Shown piece by piece: positions 52,768 through 60,045 of a stretch of DNA of 64,000 nucleotides (position 1 is the stretch's first letter; each line of letters starts with the position of its first letter). Source of the DNA: Pseudonocardiaceae bacterium YIM PH 21723 (GTDB lineage: Bacteria > Actinomycetota > Actinomycetes > Mycobacteriales > Pseudonocardiaceae); NCBI GenBank assembly GCA_003600225.1, contig QZFT01000100.1, positions 1 through 64,000 of the forward strand. The letters run 5' to 3'. The translations under genes and the position numbers were made by a program. Under the pieces are notes generated by a model. That model ran no database searches. It worked only from the letters and a program-made list of their open reading frames with translations, and was not told where the DNA came from.

Positions 52768-54099
52768 GTGCAGAAGATCCTGGACGCGATTCTGGCCGGT
52801 GACTTCCAGGCGCTCGGCTCACTGGACGTGCCCGAGAGCTACCAGGGCATCACCGTGCACAAGGACGAGGCGGAGATGTTCGCCGGCCTCGACAGCCGGG
52901 ACAAGGATCCGCGCACATCCCTGCACCTGGACGACATCCCCACCCCGGAACTCGGTCCCGGCGAGGCCCTCGTCGCCGTCATGGCGTCCGCGATCAACTA
53001 CAACACCGTGTGGACCTCGATCTTCGAACCGGTGTCCACCTTCAGCTTCCTGGAGCGCTACGGCAAGACGTCTCCCCTCGCCAAGCGGCACGACCTGCCC
53101 TACCACGTGGTCGGCTCCGACCTGGCCGGCGTGGTGCTGCGCACCGGAACCGGCGTGCACGCGTGGAAACCGGGCGACCAGGTCGTCGCACACTGCCTGA
53201 GCGTGGAACTGGAACACCCGGACGGGCACAACGACACGATGCTCGACCCGGAGCAGCGGATCTGGGGCTTCGAGACCAACTTCGGTGGCCTGGCGCAGCT
53301 GGCCCTGGTCAAGGCGAACCAGCTGATGCCCAAGCCCGACCACCTGTCCTGGGAGGAGGCCGCCTCCCCCGGGCTGGTCAACTCCACCGCCTACCGGCAA
53401 CTGGTCTCGCGCAACGGCGCGGGCATGAAGCAGGGCGACACCGTGCTCATCTGGGGCGCGTCCGGTGGCCTGGGCTCCTACGCCACCCAGTTCGCGTTGA
53501 ACGGCGGCGCCACCCCGGTGTGCGTAGTTTCCAGCCCGGAGAAGGCGGAGATCTGCCGGAAGATGGGCGCGGAGCTGATCATCGACCGCACCGCCGAGGG
53601 CTACAAATTCTGGAAGAACGAACACGAGCAGGACCCCCGCGAGTGGAAGCGGTTCGGCGGGAAGATCCGCGAACTGACCGGCGGCGAGGACCCGGACATC
53701 GTGTTCGAGCACCCGGGCCGGGAGACCTTCGGCGCCTCGGTCTACGTGGCCAAGAAGGGCGGCACCATCGTCACCTGCGCCTCCACCTCCGGCTTCATGC
53801 ACCAGTACGACAACCGCTACCTGTGGATGAACCTGAAGCGGATCGTCGGCTCGCACTTCGCCAACTACCGCGAGGCCTGGGAGGCCAACCGGCTGATCGC
53901 CAAGGGGAAGATCCACCCCACGCTGTCCCGGGTGTACCCGCTCGCCGAGACCGGTCACGCCGCGCTGGACGTGCACCGCAACGCCCACCAGGGCAAGGTC
54001 GGCGTGCTGACCCTCGCCCCCGAGGAGGGCATGGGCGTGACCAACCCGGAGAAGCGCGCCCAGTACGAGGACGCCATCAACCGCTTCCGCGGGATCTAG
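52768..54099 (+). CDS. ccr: crotonyl-CoA carboxylase/reductase
   Basis: A 443-residue NADPH-dependent medium-chain reductase that converts crotonyl-CoA and CO2 to ethylmalonyl-CoA. It has VTVHKDE-like ITVHKDEAEMFAGLDSRDKD, EPVSTFSFLERYG, the nucleotide loop WGASGGLGSYATQFALNGG and HPGRETFGASVYVAKKGG. The start is GTG 52768 (QKILDAILAG), with GAGG upstream, giving the family length. It is flanked on both sides by hairpin repeats. Together with thiolase, icmA and epimerase it feeds ethylmalonyl- and methylmalonyl-CoA pools. Confidence 0.95.
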   Translation: MQKILDAILAGDFQALGSLDVPESYQGITVHKDEAEMFAGLDSRDKDPRTSLHLDDIPTPELGPGEALVAVMASAINYNTVWTSIFEPVSTFSFLERYGKTSPLAKRHDLPYHVVGSDLAGVVLRTGTGVHAWKPGDQVVAHCLSVELEHPDGHNDTMLDPEQRIWGFETNFGGLAQLALVKANQLMPKPDHLSWEEAASPGLVNSTAYRQLVSRNGAGMKQGDTVLIWGASGGLGSYATQFALNGGATPVCVVSSPEKAEICRKMGAELIIDRTAEGYKFWKNEHEQDPREWKRFGGKIRELTGGEDPDIVFEHPGRETFGASVYVAKKGGTIVTCASTSGFMHQYDNRYLWMNLKRIVGSHFANYREAWEANRLIAKGKIHPTLSRVYPLAETGHAALDVHRNAHQGKVGVLTLAPEEGMGVTNPEKRAQYEDAINRFRGI

Positions 54100-54147
54100 C
54101 CACCGCGAACCCCCGCAATCCGAGGGTCCACTGTGGACGGCGAGTAC

Positions 54148-54226
54148 CTGAAGGCGTCCTTCCTTTACCCCAGGTAAACGAAGGACGCCTTCAGTGCGCC
54201 TAGGTAAACGATGGCGTCCTTCAGGT
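54148..54226. repeat. three-armed hairpin repeat downstream of ccr
   Basis: Perfect 15-bp arms CTGAAGGCGTCCTTC and GAAGGACGCCTTCAG, with an inner TTTACC/GGTAAA stem, are followed by a third degenerate arm (GGTAAACGATGGCGTCCTTC) that could pair with the second instead. It begins 48 bp after the ccr stop. Hairpins of this type are, to my recollection, abundant in Amycolatopsis-like genomes. Confidence 0.85.
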
Positions 54227-54480
54227 CCCCCGCGGAAGCGGCCCCCGACAACCAGACCGGCGTGCCCCCACCCTCGCGCGTTGGCAGGAAAGACGCGGCC
54301 CCCAGCCTGTCTCCCCCTCCAAAGCCCGCTTTCGACGACCACCAGAAGCACCCCAACCCCCCGAGGTAGTCCATCGGGTGACCCACGCTTGAGTAGATCT
54401 TCCGGCTGAGCACCGTCTGTGGCCGCCGGGCTTCGTATGGTTACTGATCGAAGCCAAGATTCGAAAGAAGCGTGATGGTC
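54227..54480. other. spacer before the scy-like gene
   Basis: About 250 bp without a gene. The last 80 bp, AT-richer (CTTCGTATGGTTACTGATCG), probably holds the promoter of the coiled-coil gene. No RNA gene is recognised. Confidence 0.45.
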
Positions 54481-55536
54481 ATGGCCACGCCGGACGGCAA
54501 CGAAGCACACGGCTCTGTTCTGAAACTGGCCCGCCGGGGCTACGACCCCGCCCAGGTCGACGAGCATCTGGGCCGGGTGGACGGCGAGCTGCGCAGAATG
54601 GCCGCCGAGCGGGACGCGGCCATCGCCGACGTGCGCGAACTGGAGCGCCAGCTGGAGAAGGCGCAGTCCAGCAACAAGGAACTGTCCTCCCAGGTGAACC
54701 GGCTGTCGCAGGCGCCGACCACCATCGAGGGCCTGTCCGAGCGGCTGGAGCGGATGCTCAAGCTGGCCCAGGACGAGGCCGACGAGATCAAGGCCAGCGC
54801 CGCCGCCGAGTCCGAGGAGTTCGCGGCCAAGGTCGAGGCCGAGACCAAGTCGCTGAAGGAACGGCACGACCAGGCCGTCGCCGAGCTCACCGCCGCCCGC
54901 GCCTCGCACGACGGCGACCAGCGCAAGACGCTCATCGACGCCAAGGAACGCGCCGCAGCGCTGATGTCCGCCGTCGAGGAGCAGAGCAACCTCGCCGAGC
55001 TGGACTCCAAGGCACGCAGGCAGCAGGCCGAAGAGGACCTGGAGATCTCGCTGTCCAGCAGGCGCACCGAGATCATGCGCACGCTGGCCGAGGCCGAGGC
55101 CACCAGCAAGACCGAGGCGGAGCGCCGGCGCCGGGAGGCCACCGAGGAGTCCCGCCGGCTGGTACACGAGGCGAACGAGGCCGCCGAGCAGCGGCTGCGG
55201 GACGCCGCGGAGAAGGCGAACCGCCGGCTCCAGGAGGCCATGGACGAGGCGGGCAACCGGCTGCGTACCGCCACCGACGAGTCCAACAAGCGGGTGAACG
55301 AGGCTCAGCAGGCGGTCAACGACCTGATGCAGATCCGCGGTCAGCTGGCCGGACAGGTCCGGGTGGCGAAATCTCTGTTCTCCCAGGCCGAACCACTGCT
55401 CGAAGCACACGACGAGCAGTCGGCCGCGCAGGCCTCCGCCGACTGGGCCCAGCACCGGACAGAGGTACAGGACGCCGACGGCGCCGTGCCGGTACCGCGC
55501 GAAGCCAAGCACGCACAGCCGGTCACCACGGACTAG
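54481..55536 (+). CDS. DivIVA-like/Scy-type coiled-coil cytoskeletal protein
   Basis: A 351-residue coiled-coil protein. The N-terminus LARRGYDPAQVDEHLGRVDG is the DivIVA-like polar-targeting segment, followed by QAPTTIEGLSERLERMLKLA and a long coiled coil with an 11-residue periodicity from about residue 219. ATG 54481 is chosen because the leader AGCGTGATG just upstream matches the leader of the paralogue at 56000. Proteins of this kind (Scy/FilP in Streptomyces) organise polar growth; this one is about a quarter of the length of Streptomyces Scy, so it is closer to FilP in size. Confidence 0.82.
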   Translation: MATPDGNEAHGSVLKLARRGYDPAQVDEHLGRVDGELRRMAAERDAAIADVRELERQLEKAQSSNKELSSQVNRLSQAPTTIEGLSERLERMLKLAQDEADEIKASAAAESEEFAAKVEAETKSLKERHDQAVAELTAARASHDGDQRKTLIDAKERAAALMSAVEEQSNLAELDSKARRQQAEEDLEISLSSRRTEIMRTLAEAEATSKTEAERRRREATEESRRLVHEANEAAEQRLRDAAEKANRRLQEAMDEAGNRLRTATDESNKRVNEAQQAVNDLMQIRGQLAGQVRVAKSLFSQAEPLLEAHDEQSAAQASADWAQHRTEVQDADGAVPVPREAKHAQPVTTD

Positions 55537-55999
55537 AACTCGCGGAAAACGATGCCGGTTGGATCTTGTCTGACCGGCATCGCCGCATGTCAGGGCCGAT
55601 ACATATAACTCTTTGGCAAACCGCAGGCGTAGCCGGGTCACGGGTCGGCCGAGCTATACCCCGACCCCCTGGCGAAGATCGGACCAATGACTCACGATGA
55701 GGCCTCGGACACAGGCAGTGGGGTGCAATGGTCCACCCCGGAGGGAGGCACTAAAGTCACAGCACGGTGTCACCCACTCGTGAATTGGTCCATTCCGTGC
55801 TTTTCAACCGGCGATAGGGCCAACCCCCTTGTGATAGTGACCACCAGAGAGGTAAACACTTCGCGTTGACTGCTCCAAGTGGCGCAATGGCTTCGTATCG
55901 TTGCGTGCCACGGCAGGTAGTCAGCATCCGGTTGGCCAACCGGTTGATTCGGCGCGACCGGCCAAGCCGTTACGGCGCAACTGAAGGTAGCGTGATGCC
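55537..55999. other. 463-bp spacer between the two coiled-coil genes
   Basis: Contains a hairpin (ATGCCGGT at 55552-55559 with ACCGGCAT at 55573-55580) just after the first gene, probably a terminator. Near 55928-55943 there is a perfect 16-bp palindrome, CCGGTTGGCCAACCGG, in the promoter region of the second gene. The small open frame at 55687-55869 has no ribosome site or coding bias. Confidence 0.55.
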
Positions 56000-57130
56000 A
56001 TGCCCCCCGCGGACGGAAACGACCTGCTCCCACTCGGCTCTGGATTCGAACTTGTGCGCCGCGGCTACGACCGCGCCCAGGTCGATGATCACCTAGAGCG
56101 GCTCGACGCCGATCTGCGAATCCTCGCAGCGGATCGGGACGCCGCGGTGGCCCAGGCCCGCGAACTCGCTCGCCAGCTCGAGACGGCGCGCGCCGAGAAC
56201 GACCGGCTGAACCAGCAGGTCGACCGGCTCTCCGCACCGCCCACCAACATCGAAGGCCTGTCCGAGCGGCTGCAGCGCATGCTGAAGCTGGCCCAGGACG
56301 AGGCCGACGAGATCACCGCCCGCGCCGAGGCGGAGGCCGCCGAGCAGAAGACGGCCGCCGAGAACGAGGCCACCCAGCTGCGTACCCGGTACGAGAAGCT
56401 GATCGCCGAGGTCGACGCGAAGCGCACCGAGCAGGAAGCTCAGCACAAGAAGACCATCGCGGACGCCAAGGAGACGGCGACCAAGACGGTCTCCGACGCC
56501 GAGCAGGCCGCGAAGGCCCTCGAGATCGAGTCCAAGGCCCGCCGCACCAAGGTGGAAGAGGACTTCGAGATCGCGATGGCCACCCGTCGCAACGAGGCCA
56601 TGCGCGAGCTGGCCGAGCAGGAGGCCACCAGCAAGTCGGAGGCCGAGAAGCGGTTGCGCGAGGCCACCGAGGAGTCCCAGCGCCGCGTGCGCGAGGCCAC
56701 CGAGGAGTCCGAGAAGCGACTGCGGGAGGCCACCCAGGAGTCCAACCGCCGCGTGCAGGAGGCCACCGACGAGGCTTCCAAGCGACTGCGGGAGGCCACC
56801 GAGGAGTCCACGAAGCGGACCACCGAGGCCCAGCAGCGGGTCACCGACCTGGTGCAGCTGCGTGGCCAGATCGCCGGCCAGGTCCGGGTCGCACGTTCGC
56901 TGCTGCTGCAGGCCGAGCCGCTGCTCGAGCCGCTGCAGGACGAGCAGGGCACCATCACCGGCCCGAAGAAGCAGCAGGTGGTCGAGGCCCCGAAGCCGGC
57001 CCCGGCCGCCGAGAACGGCAAGCCCGCGGAGAACGCCCCGGCGTCCACCACGGCTGCCGACGCGACCACCCGGATCCAGCGCAGCACGCCGCAGCAGCCT
57101 GGCAAGCCGGAAGCCGCCGCGCGCAACTAG
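56000..57130 (+). CDS. FilP-like coiled-coil protein (DivIVA-type N-terminus)
   Basis: A 376-residue coiled-coil protein. The N-terminus FELVRRGYDRAQVDDHLERL is followed by APPTNIEGLSERLQRMLKLA, as in the paralogue and in Streptomyces FilP. From Glu221 to about 275 there are five 11-residue repeats of the form EATEESxxRLR, encoded by a 33-bp imperfect tandem repeat at 56660-56824. A Pro/Ala-rich tail (about 320-376) follows. FilP-type proteins assemble into filaments near growing hyphal tips. A perfect terminator hairpin follows at 57152. Confidence 0.85.
   Translation: MPPADGNDLLPLGSGFELVRRGYDRAQVDDHLERLDADLRILAADRDAAVAQARELARQLETARAENDRLNQQVDRLSAPPTNIEGLSERLQRMLKLAQDEADEITARAEAEAAEQKTAAENEATQLRTRYEKLIAEVDAKRTEQEAQHKKTIADAKETATKTVSDAEQAAKALEIESKARRTKVEEDFEIAMATRRNEAMRELAEQEATSKSEAEKRLREATEESQRRVREATEESEKRLREATQESNRRVQEATDEASKRLREATEESTKRTTEAQQRVTDLVQLRGQIAGQVRVARSLLLQAEPLLEPLQDEQGTITGPKKQQVVEAPKPAPAAENGKPAENAPASTTAADATTRIQRSTPQQPGKPEAAARN
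56660..56824 (+). repeat. 33-bp imperfect tandem repeat coding for hendecads in the FilP-like protein
   Basis: Five consecutive 33-bp units, each starting GAGGCCACC, encode EATEESQRRVR-type 11-mers that build an 11/3 coiled coil. The register stays in frame throughout. Copy number may vary between relatives. Confidence 0.88.
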
Positions 57131-57151
57131 CTCGATCGCATCATCACGCTA

Positions 57152-57187
57152 CGAAGGGCGCCCACTGTTCACAGTGGGCGCCCTTCG
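57152..57187. terminator. bidirectional terminator between convergent genes
   Basis: Perfect 17-bp arms (CGAAGGGCGCCCACTGT and its complement) around TC lie between the FilP-like gene and the convergent hydrolase gene. The symmetric placement suggests termination of both transcripts. Confidence 0.8.
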
Positions 57188-57196
57188 GTGTCTCGG

Positions 57197-57946
57197 TCAG
57201 TCGTTGACGATGACCGGCGTGCGGTTCTCGCAGTGGCCGTCCCAGGTGCTCGGCAGCGGGGTCGGCACCTCCGGGGTGATGGTGGCGACCAACGTGTCCA
57301 GCACCTGCTCGGCGTATCCGACGAACAGGTGCTTGGCGCCGGCGAACGGCACGATCTGCAGCTGCGGCAGTGCGGCGAAACGCTCCGGCGCGTCCTCGGG
57401 GCGCAGGTAGTCGTCGAACTCCGGGATGAACGCGTAGACCGGCTTACCGGTGTCCGCCCAGACCTTCAGCTGCTCGTCGGTGCTCCACCGGCGGGGCGGG
57501 GAGATCAGCACCGCGCCTTGCACGATCGGGTCGGCGGCATGCGCCAGGGTCAGGTCGGTGCCGAAGGACCAGCCGACCACCCACACGTTGGGCAGGTCGC
57601 GGAACTCGGCGAACTCCAGCGCGGCGGCCACGTCGAACCGCTCCTCGACGCCCTTGCTGAACTGCCCATCGCTGCGCCCGGCCTCGCTGATCGTGCCCCG
57701 GGTGTTGAACCGCAGCACCGCGTAGTCGGCCAGCGCGGGCAACCGGAATGCGGCCTTGCGGAACAGGTGCGAGTCCATCATGCCGCCGTGGGTGGGCAGC
57801 GGATGCAGGCAGATCAGGGTGGCGCGCGGCGGGTTCTCCGCAGGCAGGGCCAGCTCACCGATCAGGGAAAGCCCGTCGCAGGTGTCCAGCGTGATGGCCT
57901 CGCGGCGCGCGGGCAGCAGCGTGTTCGCTCGAATCTCGGTAGTCAT
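57197..57946 (-). CDS. alpha/beta hydrolase
   Basis: A 249-residue hydrolase with the nucleophile elbow GWSFGT (Ser127), an acid candidate at Asp178/Asp179 (EFDDYLRPED) and His206 (AGAKHLFVG). The oxyanion segment is LHPLPTHGGMMDSH. The family includes small serine esterases and dienelactone-type hydrolases, and the substrate is unknown. It lies divergently just before a small zinc protein gene on the same strand, whose stop is 54 bp upstream. Confidence 0.87.
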   Translation of the reverse strand: MTTEIRANTLLPARREAITLDTCDGLSLIGELALPAENPPRATLICLHPLPTHGGMMDSHLFRKAAFRLPALADYAVLRFNTRGTISEAGRSDGQFSKGVEERFDVAAALEFAEFRDLPNVWVVGWSFGTDLTLAHAADPIVQGAVLISPPRRWSTDEQLKVWADTGKPVYAFIPEFDDYLRPEDAPERFAALPQLQIVPFAGAKHLFVGYAEQVLDTLVATITPEVPTPLPSTWDGHCENRTPVIVND

Positions 57947-58000
57947 CGCGCCCCCATTGTCCCACCGCGGCTTTCCGCGAGCCGCAGGTCGTGTCCAGGA

Positions 58001-58294
58001 TTACCGTGCCGGTCTGCGGGTGTGCCTGCCGTTCCAGCAGCCGGTGTGCCAATGCCTGCGTTGCTCCGAGGAGCCGTACTCCTCCGCCGGCCAGGCGACC
58101 ACATGCGAGATACCCGGCTGGATCTCGTGATCGCAGCCGGGGCAGCGGTAGGTCTTAGTCGCCTGGGAGCCGGGAACGTTGCGCACCAGGTAGTCGCCGC
58201 CGGGGCCGTCCTCGGTGCGCGCCCAGCCGGTGGCGCCGCCCACCGCGCGCGGCGGTGTACGGGGGACGCGGCGATCATGATTGCGGCGTGGCAC
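58001..58294 (-). CDS. small zinc-ribbon-like actinobacterial protein
   Basis: A 97-residue basic protein with a conserved core: SQATKTYRCPGCDHEIQPG, HVVAWPAEEYGSSEQRRHWH and TGCW, giving a likely Cys2-His-Cys zinc site. It begins at GTG with an Arg/Pro-rich tail. This family is widespread and syntenic with alpha/beta hydrolase genes in actinobacteria, often mislabelled as an ATP/GTP-binding protein. Function unknown. Confidence 0.75.
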   Translation of the reverse strand: MPRRNHDRRVPRTPPRAVGGATGWARTEDGPGGDYLVRNVPGSQATKTYRCPGCDHEIQPGISHVVAWPAEEYGSSEQRRHWHTGCWNGRHTRRPAR

Positions 58295-58303
58295 GCACTA
58301 ACG

Positions 58304-58474
58304 TTAACGAACCGGCCGGCCCATCTCATGGAGAGCCGTCCAGGTCACCAGGAGCAGCACGGCGCCGATGGCCGCGACCCACACCAGCCAGCTCACCCCC
58401 AGCAGCCCGCCGAGGATCGCGAGCGCGACACCGCCGACCAGGCCAGGGATCGGCGACCAGTTGTTCTCCGACAT
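58304..58474 (-). CDS. small two-helix membrane protein
   Basis: A 56-residue protein with two hydrophobic helices (LVGGVALAILGGLLGVSWLV and WVAAIGAVLLLVTW). ATG 58474 starts MSENNWSPIPG. The ribosome site is weak. It lies on the minus strand 9 bp from the zinc protein gene, so they may share a transcript. No family recognised. Confidence 0.5.
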   Translation of the reverse strand: MSENNWSPIPGLVGGVALAILGGLLGVSWLVWVAAIGAVLLLVTWTALHEMGRPVR

Positions 58475-58512
58475 GTTCTGCGGATACCCGATACGCCACT
58501 CGATTAATCGCG

Positions 58513-58543
58513 TTGACGGGGTGACAAGGACGCGGGTTATGCT
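58513..58543 (+). promoter_or_regulatory. sigma-A-like promoter of the tRNA-Gln leader
   Basis: TTGACG (58513-58518) and TATGCT (58538-58543) are 19 bp apart; TTATGC with an 18-bp gap is the alternative reading. It lies 28 bp before the 15-codon ORF and would start a leader ending at the terminator before tRNA-Gln. Confidence 0.7.
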
Positions 58544-58570
58544 GGCGGAGCGACCGATTGAAGGAGAGAA

Positions 58571-58618
58571 ATGCGTTATAACCGTGAACCCGAGCAGCGA
58601 TATCGCTTCCTGATCTAG
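58571..58618 (+). CDS. 15-codon leader ORF upstream of tRNA-Gln and rtcB
   Basis: AAGGAG lies four bases before an ATG that opens a 15-residue peptide, MRYNREPEQRYRFLI, ending in TAG. The peptide has four Arg, two Tyr and one Gln (CAG), the codon read by the downstream tRNA. Its last codons form the left arm of a 10-bp hairpin that touches the base of the following terminator. This is an attenuator-like arrangement. I do not recognise the peptide. Confidence 0.55.
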   Translation: MRYNREPEQRYRFLI

Positions 58619-58641
58619 CGCGAGCGCGCACATCAGGAAGC
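58605..58641 (+). promoter_or_regulatory. hairpin overlapping the leader ORF end and the terminator base
   Basis: GCTTCCTGAT (58605-58614, in the last codons of the ORF) pairs perfectly with ATCAGGAAGC (58632-58641). The right arm shares AAGC with the base of the terminator stem, so the two structures compete in part. Confidence 0.6.
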
Positions 58642-58673
58642 CGCCTGGGCAATTCGCCCCCGGCGGCTTTTTT
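58638..58673 (+). terminator. intrinsic terminator between the leader and tRNA-Gln
   Basis: AAGCCGCC pairs with GGCGGCTT, enclosing GGGC/GCCC, and is followed by TTTTTT. It ends 10 bp before the tRNA. Readthrough would give a leader-tRNA-rtcB transcript. Confidence 0.8.
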
Positions 58674-58682
58674 GTTGCCCAA

Positions 58683-58753
58683 TGCCTGTTCGTCCAATGG
58701 CAGGACACCTGACTCTGACTCAGGCGATCGAGGTTCGAATCCTCGACAGGCAG
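58683..58753 (+). tRNA. tRNA-Gln (anticodon CTG)
   Basis: A full cloverleaf can be drawn. The acceptor stem is TGCCTGT paired with ACAGGCA, the D stem is GTCC/GGAC, the anticodon arm is CCTGA-CTCTGAC-TCAGG with anticodon CTG, and the T arm is CGAGG-TTCGAAT-CCTCG. The CCA end is not encoded, as is usual here. It reads CAG codons. Only 13 bp separate its discriminator base from the ribosome site of the rtcB-like gene. Confidence 0.95.
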
Positions 58754-58776
58754 CTTTCGTACACTGGAGGGAAATG

Positions 58777-59994
58777 ATGGAGATTCTGCCCGGAACCAGG
58801 GCGCCGGTCCGGATCTGGACCGACCCGGCGACGGTCGAGCAGCAGGCGATGCAGCAGCTGCGGAACATCGCCTCGCTGCCGTGGGTGCACGGCGTCGCGG
58901 TCATGCCGGACGTGCACTACGGCAAGGGCGCCACGGTCGGCTCGGTCATCGCGATGAAGCAGGCGCTCGCGCCGGCCGCGGTCGGCGTGGACATCGGCTG
59001 CGGGATGACCGCGGTGCGCACCTCGCTCACCGCGTCGGACCTGCCCGACGACCTCGGCCCGCTGCGCAGGCGGATCGAGCGGTGGGTACCGGTCGGTTTC
59101 GGCAAGCACCGGGACGCGATCGACCCGGCGAGCCTGCGGGACCCGAACACCGGCAAGCACGACGTGCGGGTCGGCGGCTGGGGCGAGTTCTGGACCGGGT
59201 TCGGCGAGCTGCACGAGGGTGTCCAGGCACTGGAGACCAACGCGGGACGGCAGCTGGGTTCGCTGGGCGGCGGTAACCACTTCATCGAGGTCTGCCTGGA
59301 GCAGGGCGGTGACGACGAGGGCCGGGTCTGGCTGATGCTGCACTCCGGTTCGCGGAACATCGGCAAGGAGCTGGCCGAGCGGCACATGAGGATCGCCCGG
59401 ACGCTGTCGCACAACGAGGGCCTGGTGGACCGCGACCTGTCGGTGTTCCTGGCGAACACCGCGGAGATGGACGCCTACCGGCGGGACCTGTACTGGGCGC
59501 AGGACTACGCGCGGCGGAACCGGGCGATCATGATGGCGCTGGTCAAGCGGGCCGTCCGGGAGGTCGTCGGCGAGCACGTGCGGTTCGAGGAGGACATCTC
59601 CGCGCACCACAACTACGTGTCCGAGGAGACCTACGACGGCGTCGAGGTGCTCGTGACCCGGAAGGGCGCGATCCGGGCGGGTTCCGGGGACCTGGGCATC
59701 ATCCCGGGTTCGATGGGCACCGGCTCGTACATCGTGCGCGGCCTGGGCAACGAGGCCGCGTTCAACAGCGCCTCGCACGGCGCGGGCCGGCGGATGAGCC
59801 GGACCCGGGCGAAGAAGCTGTTCACCGCGGCCGACCTGGTCGAGCAGACGGCGGGCGTGGAGTGCCGGAAGGACGCGGGCGTGGTCGACGAGATCCCGGC
59901 CGCGTACAAGGACATCAACGAGGTCATCGCCCAGCAACGCGACCTGGTGGAGGTCCTGCACCACCTGCGGCAGGTCATCTGTGTGAAGGGCTGA
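58777..59994 (+). CDS. rtcB: RtcB-family RNA ligase
   Basis: A 405-residue RtcB-type ligase. All catalytic positions of the family are present: Asp72 and Cys75 (VDIGCGM), Asn167 and His168 (GGGNHF), His189 (LHSGSRN), His278 (AHHNYV), the guanylylated His334 (SASHGAGRR) and Lys378 (IPAAYKD). RtcB joins RNA ends carrying 2',3'-cyclic or 3'-phosphate to 5'-OH ends with GTP and Mn(II), repairing nuclease-cut tRNAs. ATG 58777 is chosen because GGAGG lies six bases upstream. It sits directly after tRNA-Gln without a terminator, so both are probably transcribed together. Confidence 0.93.
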   Translation: MEILPGTRAPVRIWTDPATVEQQAMQQLRNIASLPWVHGVAVMPDVHYGKGATVGSVIAMKQALAPAAVGVDIGCGMTAVRTSLTASDLPDDLGPLRRRIERWVPVGFGKHRDAIDPASLRDPNTGKHDVRVGGWGEFWTGFGELHEGVQALETNAGRQLGSLGGGNHFIEVCLEQGGDDEGRVWLMLHSGSRNIGKELAERHMRIARTLSHNEGLVDRDLSVFLANTAEMDAYRRDLYWAQDYARRNRAIMMALVKRAVREVVGEHVRFEEDISAHHNYVSEETYDGVEVLVTRKGAIRAGSGDLGIIPGSMGTGSYIVRGLGNEAAFNSASHGAGRRMSRTRAKKLFTAADLVEQTAGVECRKDAGVVDEIPAAYKDINEVIAQQRDLVEVLHHLRQVICVKG

Positions 59995-59996
59995 CG

Positions 59997-60045
59997 CCGA
60001 AGTCGGCGATATTCGAGCACTCTCCTCGAATATCGCCGACTTCGG
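59997..60045. repeat. dispersed palindromic element, copy E
   Basis: Perfect 21-bp arms (starting CCGAAGTCGGCGATATTCG and its complement) flank a 7-base loop, CACTCTC. The arms differ from the other copies at several positions, each change matched by its partner. It starts 2 bp after the rtcB stop and probably terminates that transcript. Confidence 0.9.

Noticed and set aside
52819-55641. 940-codon open frame on the minus strand across ccr and the scy-like gene
   Set aside because: Its translation is Gly/Leu/His-rich shadow sequence, and it crosses two clear plus-strand genes and the intergenic repeat.
55687-55869. 60-codon frame between the two coiled-coil genes
   Set aside because: No ribosome site, weak third-position bias and no similarity; the region is a promoter spacer.
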